This document shows, piece by piece, positions 1-6,001 of a stretch of DNA of 6,001 nucleotides. A program made the position numbers and the translations under genes. The notes under the pieces were generated by a model. It searched no databases and was not told the origin of the DNA. It saw only the letters and a program-made list of their open reading frames with translations. Within the stretch, counting starts at the first letter, position 1. Each line of letters starts with the position of its first letter. This stretch comes from Bacteroidota bacterium (GTDB lineage Bacteria > Bacteroidota > Bacteroidia > B-17B0 > B-17BO): contig CANHPI010000186.1 of the NCBI GenBank assembly GCA_947462425.1, positions 1 to 6,001 on the forward strand, given 5' to 3'.

Positions 1-610
1 CAAAAGCTTCTCCAACAGCATCGTCTTCGGTTTCTGCTAGTAATTCAAAACTTAAATAATCTGATATTTTTATAATTTGCGTATGACCTCCACTAACCGT
101 TAAGCATAAAAAAGGAAAAGAAGGTTGTTTGTTGGAAGTTATTTGTTGTTGGATGGATGCTGAACCAGAAAAGTTATTTTCTTTTTCATCACTCAAATAA
201 CTACCAACTTCAATCTTTTCTTCAATAAAATGTGCTAAAATATGCCCTTGCATGTGATTAATTTCAATAAGTGGTATTTGTAACGCCAATGATAACGATT
301 TCGCAAATGATAATCCTACCAATAAACTTCCGCTTAATCCAGGCCCTCTGGTTACCGCAATGGCATTTAATTGAGATGGAATTATGTTTGCTTTTTTTAA
401 AGCTGCGTCAACCACAGGTAAAATATTTTTTTGATGGTCTCTGCTAGCAAGTTCTGGAATAACGCCACCATATTGCTCGTGTATACTTTGGTTAGCTGTT
501 ACATTTGATAGCAATACGCCATTTCTAATCACGGCGCATGATGTATCGTCGCAACTTGACTCAATTCCTAATATAAATATATCTTCAGTTTGCTTTATGC
601 TATGGTCCAT
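1..610 (-). CDS. tsaD: tRNA N6-adenosine threonylcarbamoyltransferase TsaD (N-terminal 203 codons; 3' end off window)
   Basis: TsaD transfers the threonylcarbamoyl group from threonylcarbamoyl-AMP to adenosine 37 of ANN-decoding tRNAs, giving t6A. In bacteria it works in the cytoplasm with TsaB and TsaE. The translation begins MDHSIKQTEDIF and then shows the Kae1/TsaD signatures in order: ILGIESSCDDTS (residues 13-24), GGVIPELASRDH (48-59), TRGPGLSGSLLVG (87-99), the metal-binding HMQGH (119-123), SGGHTQ (173-178) and EDDAVGEAF (195-203), where the window ends. About 340 residues are usual, so roughly 60% is present. The ATG at 608-610 is the only Met before the ILGIESSCDDT motif. No purine-rich ribosome site precedes it, which is normal for Bacteroidota. 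The stretch between HMQGH and SGGH is 49 residues against about 20 in E. coli as I remember it. Most of the excess is the palindromic segment annotated separately. The reading frame stays open and all visible catalytic motifs are intact, so the gene is probably functional. It diverges from tamB. Confidence 0.97.
   Translation of the reverse strand, partial: MDHSIKQTEDIFILGIESSCDDTSCAVIRNGVLLSNVTANQSIHEQYGGVIPELASRDHQKNILPVVDAALKKANIIPSQLNAIAVTRGPGLSGSLLVGLSFAKSLSLALQIPLIEINHMQGHILAHFIEEKIEVGSYLSDEKENNFSGSASIQQQITSNKQPSFPFLCLTVSGGHTQIIKISDYLSFELLAETEDDAVGEAF
131..208 (-). repeat. Inverted-repeat-bounded 78-bp in-frame insertion in tsaD (palindromic-element-like)
   Basis: The left arm GTTGGAAGTTATTTG (131-145) and the right arm CAAATAACTACCAAC (194-208) are reverse complements over 15 bp with one mismatch (136 against 203). 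A 48-bp spacer separates them. The whole segment is 78 bp, and its edges fall on codon boundaries of tsaD, so it encodes 26 complete codons (residues V135-N160). The peptide is polar and rich in Ser, Asn, Gln and Glu. It lies in the loop between the HMQGH and SGGH motifs. Without it that loop would be 23 residues, close to the usual family length. In the tsaD mRNA the arms could form a 15-bp stem with one U-U mismatch. The arms are seen directly. That this is an inserted element like the Rickettsia palindromic elements is inference. No clear target duplication is visible beyond TT on both sides, and no second copy occurs in the window. Confidence 0.6.
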
Positions 611-689
611 TTTTTGCTCAGTGATTTACTACAAAACTTAAGGTATATTAACAATAAGAATTTGGGTTATTTCGTTATTTTTAAACTCT
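611..689. promoter_or_regulatory. Divergent tsaD/tamB intergenic region
   Basis: These 79 bp separate the start codons of the two divergent genes and must hold, or lie next to, both promoters unless transcription starts within a coding region. The region is very AT-rich. It contains a tandem 8-mer, GTTATTTC then GTTATTTT (666-681), just upstream of the tamB ATG. No Shine-Dalgarno sequence is seen for either gene. On the plus strand I found no good match to the Bacteroidota -7 element (TAnnTTTG). The nearest string, TAAGAATTTG at 655-664, has the wrong internal spacing. The role as a promoter region follows from gene layout rather than from clear motifs. Confidence 0.45.
632..640 (-). promoter_or_regulatory. 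Possible Bacteroidota-type -7 element for tsaD
   Basis: Read on the minus strand this is TAAGTTTTG, close to the Bacteroidota sigma-A -7 consensus TAnnTTTG: seven of eight positions match, or all match with one extra spacer base. It lies about 22 bases upstream of the tsaD ATG, which would give a short leader of 10-20 nt. No convincing TTTG -33 box sits 17-23 bp further upstream; the nearest TTG is only 11 bp away. The call is therefore weak and could be chance in AT-rich DNA. Confidence 0.22.
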
Positions 690-3600
690 ATGAGTAAGCT
701 TGGTAAAATTACAAGAATATTATGGAAAACTATATTGTTTTCCGTACTACTTATTGTGTTTTTTTTAGGAGCGCTATATTTTGTTCTACAAACCGAAACA
801 TTTCAAACATGGGCAGCAAAAAAAGTAACTGCATATTTAAGCAAGGAATTAAATGCTACGGTAGAAATTGAAAGGCTAAAGATTTCGTTTATAAGTAATG
901 TTACACTACAAGGAATTTTTGTAAGTGATAAAAACCTAGATACTTTAATTTATGGCAAAAGTATAACTGTTGATGTAAGTGGTTTTAATTATGAAGCACA
1001 TAAGTTGAATTTAGATGAAGTTGAATTAACAGATATAAAAGTTAAACTATTAAAATACAAAAATGAAGACGATTGGAATTTTCAATATTTAGCCGACTAC
1101 TTCAAATCAGATACAACTCAAATAGATACTGTTCCATCACCTTGGAAAATTACTTATGGCGCTTTAAAATTAAACAATGTTGATTTTACCTACCATTTAT
1201 TAAAGGATACAAATAAGGTTGTTCAAAATATGAATTATAAAAATATTCATGTTCAAAATGTTTTTGGAACGTTTACCGAACTTGATTTTAAAGGAGATAC
1301 GATTTTTGCTCAAATATCAAATTTAGCAGCTAAAGAACAATGTGGAATCGTATTAAAAAATTTAACAACTAAAGTTAGAATTTCATCTACTGAACTTAAA
1401 TGCGATCGTATTTATTTAAAAACAGATAATAGTTTAGTAAAAGGAAATTTGACATTTAAGTATAATCAATGGGAAGACTATCAAGACTTTATTAATAAAG
1501 TATACATGAAAGGAAATTTAATTGATAGTACCAATATTAATTTTAAAGACATCGGTTATTTTGCAAAAGACATGAATGGTTTTAACGAAGTTTTATTTTT
1601 AAATGGTAAGGTAAGAGGTTTTGTAAATGATTTAAGTGGCTCTGAAATGAAAATAAAATACCGAAATAATACTGAGTTTAATGGCGATGCTGTAATTACA
1701 GGTTTACCCGACATTAGTAAATCATATATTCATTTTGATGCAGAAAAACTATCAACTTCGGTTTCCGATATTGAAAAATTTCCAATTCCGCCATTTAAAA
1801 AACCAACTTATTTTCAATTACCCGCAGAGTTAAAAAAGTTAGGAGTAGTTTCTTATAGAGGTAAGTTTGATGGTTTTTTAAATGAGTTTGTTACATACGG
1901 CACTTTTAAAACGGATGTTGGTATCATTAAAACGGACCTTCAATTAAATAATAAATCAAAAAAAATAGAATATTTTGGTTCCATAACTACAACTAATTTT
2001 AATTTGTCAAAACTTTTTCCGGATGTTAAATTGTTAGGACCAATTTCTTTATCTGCTAAAATCAAAGGAAAAGGTTTGACCTTAAATGATATTAATGCCT
2101 CATTTGATGGAATTGTGCAGTCTGTTTCTTTTAACAATTTTCAATATGATAATATCAAAATAGATGGTCAGTTCAAGGAAAAAGTTTTTTCGGGAAATGT
2201 GTTTAGCAGAGATACGAGTGCAAATTTTGATTTTAGTGGTTCAATCGATTTTAATAATAAACTTCCTAAGATGGATTTTATTTCGTCTATCTATAATTTT
2301 GATTTAGAAAAAACGCATTTTTCTACGGCTCAATTAAATGGAAAAGTTTCTTCACAAATATTAATCAATTTAAATGGAAATAGTATAGATAATTTAAGTG
2401 GACTTATAAATTTTGATAATACTATTTATGAGACAACAGATAAAACATACAAACTAAGTAGTTTTAATTTAGATTTAGAGCAGTCGTCTGCTAATAAAAA
2501 TATTGAGTTGAATTCAAGTATTGCAAATGTTCAGTTAAAAGGAAATTATAATTTGAGTACACTTTCAGAAGCTTTTAAACAGTATTTAAATGACTATTTT
2601 CCAACATTTTTTAAATCTAAAACGCACTATATTTATAATGATAAAGCCGATTTAACAGTAAAAATTAAAAACTTCACTATTGTTAAGGAATTATTTTTAA
2701 AAGATTTGATGATCAGTAAAAATTCTTCTATCGAGGGTTCTTTTGATTCTAAAATTAATTATTTGTATTTAAACACTAACAGTGATTTAATTGAATATTC
2801 TGGGCTGAAATTTAAAAACAATAAAATTAGCGTTAATTCTTTACCAGAAGGTGTTCAATTTTCATATGGTGCAAAGTCGATAAACGTTACCGATAGCTTT
2901 TCATTAAAAAATCCGAATTTTATTTTTACAGCAAAAGATAAAACTACTAATTTTAATTTAAACTGGGATAATTTGACAAGTCCTAATAATGCTGGTATTG
3001 TTAGCGGTAATGCTATTTTTGAAAATAATGAGGCAACAATTCTTTTAGATAAAATTAAATATGTGATTGAAGATAGTGTTTGGCAAATAGTTAAGTATAA
3101 TCCAATTATTATAGATACATCTTTTTCAGTTAAAATTAATCCAATTACTTTTTATAATCAAAATCAGTTAATTACAATTGATGGAACATTATCAAAGAAC
3201 ATGACTGATAAATTTGACATCTTAATTCAAAATTTTAAATTGTCACAGATAAATCCACTTTTAAAAGCAGCTAAATTAACTATTGATGGCTCTCTATCAG
3301 GAAATACTAGTCTTTATGGTGTGTTTGGTAAAACGTTAATTACCAGTAAAATCAATTTTAATGATCTTAAATTTAATAAAAAGCTAATTGGTAGTGGAGA
3401 AATAAATAGTGAATACAATCCAGAAAAAGAAGCCTTAAGTATCAATGGATTCTCAGCTTTTGCAAAAGATTTTGATGGAAATTTATTGAAGAATTTTGAT
3501 TTTAAAGGTTATTACTATCCCAAGAGAAAAGAAGATAATTTAGATGTTACATTCAAAACTGAGCCTTTTGATCTTTCTTTATTACAACCATATTTGCAAG

Positions 3601-5147
3601 ATATTTTAACGTTTAAAGTGGGATTTTTAAATGGAAACGGTACAATCACAGGCACACTCGACAATCCTCAAATTAATGCCAAATTAAAATTTTTTAAATG
3701 TGTTACTGTCGTTGATTTTTTAAATGTACAGTACAGTGTAAATGGGTATGTAGATATTAAACCTAATCAAATTAATTTCGAAAATCTTGAAATACGAGAC
3801 AAAATGGGCAATTCTGGAAATGTAACTGGAAATATATTTCATAATAATTTTAAAAATATGCGCATTGATTTTGATGTTAATACTAATAAATTAATGCTTT
3901 TAAATACTACTGCTGCAAATAATCCTAGTTACTATGGCACTGCTTATGCATCTGGAAATGCAGGTGTTTATGGCTTTTTAGATGATATTAAAATGGAAAT
4001 AAATATGAAAACAAACGGAGGAACCTATTTCTATATTCCTCTAGGTGGTCCGTCTGAAATTGGAAATAATGATTTTATAAAATTTGTGACAAAAGATACA
4101 TTGAAGACAATAGTTAAAAATAAAAAATCAAATTTTTCATTAGATTTTAATTTAGCAGCTACAAAAGATGCTGAGGTGCAATTAATTTTTGATGAAAAAT
4201 CAGGTGATGTTATTAAAGCGAGAGGTGATGGCAATTTAAATATGAAGATAAATTCAAAAGGGAAATTTGAAATGTATGGTGATTATGTGCTTTCCACAGG
4301 AGATTATTTATTTACGCTAGAAAATTTTGTTACCAAAAAATTTGAAATTCAAAAGGGTAGTTCTATAAAATGGAATGGTAGCGTGTATAAAGCAAATATT
4401 GATATAGTTGCTAATTACAAACAGCGTGCTTCAATTAAACCTTTATTTCCAAATGATTCTTTAAGTAATTACAATAAACGTTTTCCGGTTGATTGTAAAT
4501 TGTACATGAAAGATAAATTAACGTCTCCTGATATTACTTTTGGTATTGAATTACCAACTATTGATGAAACAACACGGTCGGCTGTTAAAAGTATTTTAAG
4601 TGATGAAAATGAATTGAACAGACAAGTATTTTCCTTATTGTTATTGCGTAGTTTTATTACACCGGTTTCTGTTTCGGGTGGTGGTGGAATAAGTGCAGGC
4701 GGTGCTGCCGCTGCTACAGGTTCTGAAATGCTAAGTAATAAAATGAGTAATTGGTTAAGCGGAGTTACCAAGGATATCGATTTTGGTGTAAATTACAGAC
4801 CAGGAGGAGCACTAAGTAGTGATGAATTGGATTTAGCTTTATCTAAACAATTATTTAATAACAGGTTAGCTATAGATGGTAATTTTGGAGTTGCAAGTAA
4901 TAATAATTCAAGTACAACTAAAAGTAGTAACTCTAGTAACTTGATTGGTGATGTTTCTATAGAATATAAATTATCAGAATCTGGTAAGTACAGAGTTAAA
5001 GCTTTTAATCGTAGTAATGATAATACAGAGATTACAACAACTGGTGGACCTTTTACACAAGGTTTAGGTATATTTTACAGAGAAGAATACGAAAGCTTGA
5101 GTGAATTATATAAACGCTATCTCTCTAAATTTAAAAAGAAAAAATAG
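690..5147 (+). CDS. tamB: TamB/DUF490-family translocation and assembly module protein (AsmA-like, 1485 aa)
   Basis: TamB proteins are anchored in the inner membrane and extend a long beta-groove across the periplasm toward the outer membrane. The family is linked to phospholipid transport and, with the BamA-like TamA, to outer-membrane protein assembly. Here a basic N-terminus (MSKLGKITRILWK) leads into one uncleaved-looking helix at residues 14-33. An AsmA-like start follows, with a family-typical EDDWNFQYLADYF at 126-138. Then come about 900 residues of repetitive beta-strand-rich sequence dominated by Asn, Lys, Ile, Leu and Phe. The C-terminal TamB domain (about 1040-1485) carries YIPLGGPSEIG (1115-1125), GDGNLNMKI (1179-1187), the conserved FEMYGDYVLSTGDYLF (1193-1208), GSSIKWNG (1223-1230) and the ending FYREEY. 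Two flexible patches stand out: Gly/Ala-rich 1330-1344 and Ser/Asn/Thr-rich 1403-1417. The length is normal for Bacteroidota and longer than E. coli TamB (about 1260). The ATG at 690 is chosen because it places the positive residues directly before the helix; the frame is open only back to 642. No tamA neighbour is visible. It converges on the ACR3 gene. Confidence 0.93.
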   Translation: MSKLGKITRILWKTILFSVLLIVFFLGALYFVLQTETFQTWAAKKVTAYLSKELNATVEIERLKISFISNVTLQGIFVSDKNLDTLIYGKSITVDVSGFNYEAHKLNLDEVELTDIKVKLLKYKNEDDWNFQYLADYFKSDTTQIDTVPSPWKITYGALKLNNVDFTYHLLKDTNKVVQNMNYKNIHVQNVFGTFTELDFKGDTIFAQISNLAAKEQCGIVLKNLTTKVRISSTELKCDRIYLKTDNSLVKGNLTFKYNQWEDYQDFINKVYMKGNLIDSTNINFKDIGYFAKDMNGFNEVLFLNGKVRGFVNDLSGSEMKIKYRNNTEFNGDAVITGLPDISKSYIHFDAEKLSTSVSDIEKFPIPPFKKPTYFQLPAELKKLGVVSYRGKFDGFLNEFVTYGTFKTDVGIIKTDLQLNNKSKKIEYFGSITTTNFNLSKLFPDVKLLGPISLSAKIKGKGLTLNDINASFDGIVQSVSFNNFQYDNIKIDGQFKEKVFSGNVFSRDTSANFDFSGSIDFNNKLPKMDFISSIYNFDLEKTHFSTAQLNGKVSSQILINLNGNSIDNLSGLINFDNTIYETTDKTYKLSSFNLDLEQSSANKNIELNSSIANVQLKGNYNLSTLSEAFKQYLNDYFPTFFKSKTHYIYNDKADLTVKIKNFTIVKELFLKDLMISKNSSIEGSFDSKINYLYLNTNSDLIEYSGLKFKNNKISVNSLPEGVQFSYGAKSINVTDSFSLKNPNFIFTAKDKTTNFNLNWDNLTSPNNAGIVSGNAIFENNEATILLDKIKYVIEDSVWQIVKYNPIIIDTSFSVKINPITFYNQNQLITIDGTLSKNMTDKFDILIQNFKLSQINPLLKAAKLTIDGSLSGNTSLYGVFGKTLITSKINFNDLKFNKKLIGSGEINSEYNPEKEALSINGFSAFAKDFDGNLLKNFDFKGYYYPKRKEDNLDVTFKTEPFDLSLLQPYLQDILTFKVGFLNGNGTITGTLDNPQINAKLKFFKCVTVVDFLNVQYSVNGYVDIKPNQINFENLEIRDKMGNSGNVTGNIFHNNFKNMRIDFDVNTNKLMLLNTTAANNPSYYGTAYASGNAGVYGFLDDIKMEINMKTNGGTYFYIPLGGPSEIGNNDFIKFVTKDTLKTIVKNKKSNFSLDFNLAATKDAEVQLIFDEKSGDVIKARGDGNLNMKINSKGKFEMYGDYVLSTGDYLFTLENFVTKKFEIQKGSSIKWNGSVYKANIDIVANYKQRASIKPLFPNDSLSNYNKRFPVDCKLYMKDKLTSPDITFGIELPTIDETTRSAVKSILSDENELNRQVFSLLLLRSFITPVSVSGGGGISAGGAAAATGSEMLSNKMSNWLSGVTKDIDFGVNYRPGGALSSDELDLALSKQLFNNRLAIDGNFGVASNNNSSTTKSSNSSNLIGDVSIEYKLSESGKYRVKAFNRSNDNTEITTTGGPFTQGLGIFYREEYESLSELYKRYLSKFKKKK

Positions 5148-5172
5148 ATCTAAATTTTGTAGTATTTTTTTC
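5138..5172. terminator. Weak AT-rich stem at the convergent gene junction, possible bidirectional terminator
   Basis: The left arm GAAAAAATA (5138-5146) can pair with TATTTTTTTC (5163-5172) if one T is bulged, leaving a 16-nt loop that holds both stop codons. The stem has one G-C pair and the rest A-T, so it is weak. In the minus-strand transcript the 3' arm runs into a further U-rich stretch (TTCTTTTTAAATTT), which suits termination of the ACR3 mRNA inside the end of tamB. In the plus direction the only U tract is the stem arm itself. With a 2-bp gap between genes, any terminator must overlap coding sequence, and none better is visible. Confidence 0.28.
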
Positions 5173-6001
5173 TAAACCAAAATGCTAGTTTTACTAATGC
5201 AATTAATGCTGGTACTTCTATTAATGGCCCAATAACTCCAGCAAATGCTTGTCCGCTATTAATACCAAAAACTCCAATCGCAACAGCAATTGCCAGTTCA
5301 AAATTATTGCCAGTTGCAGTAAATGAAAGTGCAGTATTGGTTGAATAATCGGCTCCTAATTTTTTTGCAATAAAAAATGTAACAACAAACATGACTGCAA
5401 AATATATAACTAATGGAATTGCAATTCTTATAACGTCCTTTGGTATTTGAACAATTAATTCGCCCTTTAAGCTAAACATAACAATAATGGTAAACAACAA
5501 AGCAATTAAAGTTATTGGAGATATAAATGGAATAAATTTTTGTTGATACCAATCTTCTCCTTTTATTTTAATTAGTGAATATCTGCTTACGATTCCTGCA
5601 ATAAAAGGTATTCCTAAATAGATAAATACACTTTTGGCAATTTGTGACATGGTAATTGAAATGTCAAAACTTTTCAATCCAAAAAATTCTGGCATTTTAG
5701 TTAAATAAAAATAAGAGTAGGCTGAAAATAAAAGTACTTGAAGTAAACTATTTAATCCTACTAGACCTGCAATATATTCCCTGTTGCCTTCTGCTAATTC
5801 ATTCCAAACTATAACCATGGCTATGCAAGGCGCAATTCCAATTAAAATTAATCCTGTCATGTATTCAGGATAATCTTTTAGGAAAATATAAGATAATATA
5901 AACATAAAAAAAGGAGCAATAATCCATGTAATAAATAGTGACATCATTACTAATTTTATGTTTTTAAATACTTGAGGTATTTTTTCAAAACGAACCTTTG
6001 C
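5150..6001 (-). CDS. ACR3-family arsenite efflux permease (N-terminus off window; 283 residues visible)
   Basis: ACR3 is an inner-membrane carrier of the bile/arsenite/riboflavin transporter (BART) superfamily that expels arsenite using the proton gradient. The frame is open to the window edge ([16 protein letters not shown]...), so the Met at 5947 is internal. Full proteins are about 350 residues, so roughly 65-75 residues (about two helices) are missing. About eight hydrophobic segments are visible. Family marks, numbered from the first visible residue, are [23 protein letters not shown] (about 45-67) with the conserved Cys59 in a helix, [13 protein letters not shown], the [14 protein letters not shown] signature (about 229-242), and [10 protein letters not shown] with the conserved Glu262. 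That Cys and Glu are the pair shown to be needed for transport in studied ACR3 proteins. Most homologues I recall have Arg before the Cys; here it is Pro. The C-terminus is short and basic (FRKKYYKI). The gene is probably the last of an ars operon lying to the right, usually with arsR and an arsenate reductase. Names used for it include arsB and acr3. Confidence 0.94.
   Translation of the reverse strand, partial: AKVRFEKIPQVFKNIKLVMMSLFITWIIAPFFMFILSYIFLKDYPEYMTGLILIGIAPCIAMVIVWNELAEGNREYIAGLVGLNSLLQVLLFSAYSYFYLTKMPEFFGLKSFDISITMSQIAKSVFIYLGIPFIAGIVSRYSLIKIKGEDWYQQKFIPFISPITLIALLFTIIVMFSLKGELIVQIPKDVIRIAIPLVIYFAVMFVVTFFIAKKLGADYSTNTALSFTATGNNFELAIAVAIGVFGINSGQAFAGVIGPLIEVPALIALVKLAFWFRKKYYKI

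Noticed and set aside
666..681. Tandem 8-mer GTTATTTC/GTTATTTT upstream of tamB as an operator
   Set aside because: Only two copies, AT-rich and imperfect, with no dyad or known regulator match; kept only as a note in the intergenic entry.
759..766. Run of eight T in the membrane-helix codons of tamB, a possible slippage or phase-variation tract
   Set aside because: Runs of this length are expected in AT-rich DNA encoding Phe, and nothing else suggests switching of a structural envelope gene.
1940..2137. 65-codon open frame antisense to tamB
   Set aside because: No recognisable domain, no start signal, and it lies fully inside the well-supported tamB frame; a shadow frame.
4031..4234. 67-codon open frame antisense to tamB
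   Set aside because: It overlaps the most conserved part of the TamB domain and has no features of its own.
4469..4771. 100-codon antisense frame with a Pro/Ala-rich patch
   Set aside because: The Pro/Ala run is simply the reverse reading of the Gly/Ala-rich codons of tamB; no independent support.
1..6001. Search for a novel defence system, CRISPR array, tRNA, riboswitch or mobile element with its own enzyme
   Set aside because: All three long frames belong to known families, the non-coding space totals about 80 bp, and no regularly spaced repeats or structured RNA were seen. The tsaD palindromic segment is the only candidate for something undescribed.

Overview
The window looks like chromosomal DNA of an AT-rich member of the Bacteroidota, probably flavobacterium-like. 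The base composition, the long TamB-like protein with Bacteroidota-style C-terminal motifs, the tsaD/tamB divergent pair and the near absence of Shine-Dalgarno sequences all point that way. The lineage is inferred from protein style, not from a marker RNA.

The layout is compact, with three genes and almost no spare DNA. Positions 1-610 (minus strand) hold the first 203 codons of tsaD, the threonylcarbamoyl transferase of the universal tRNA t6A modification. The gene runs off the left edge. A 79-bp spacer (611-689) separates it from a divergent 1485-residue gene (690-5147, plus strand) for a TamB/DUF490-family envelope protein, anchored by one N-terminal membrane helix. On the minus strand at 5150-6001 is an ACR3-type arsenite efflux permease (283 residues visible). 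It converges on tamB with only 2 bp between the coding regions and loses its N-terminus at the right edge.

The genes do not form one pathway. tsaD is translation housekeeping, TamB serves outer-membrane lipid transport or protein assembly, and ACR3 is arsenic resistance, probably the last gene of an ars cluster lying to the right. The tsaD/tamB divergence looks like core chromosome. The ars locus is an accessory function abutting it.

The most notable signal is inside tsaD. A 78-bp segment (131-208) bounded by 15-bp inverted repeats (14 of 15 matching) is exactly 26 codons long. It coincides with an extra loop that makes this TsaD longer than its relatives between its two metal-site His motifs. 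This resembles an in-frame palindromic element of the kind known in Rickettsia (RPE), in an otherwise conserved housekeeping enzyme. A smaller curiosity is an 8-bp palindrome at the tamB/ACR3 junction that carries the stop codons of both genes. I see no RNA genes, CRISPR array, transposase or defence system.
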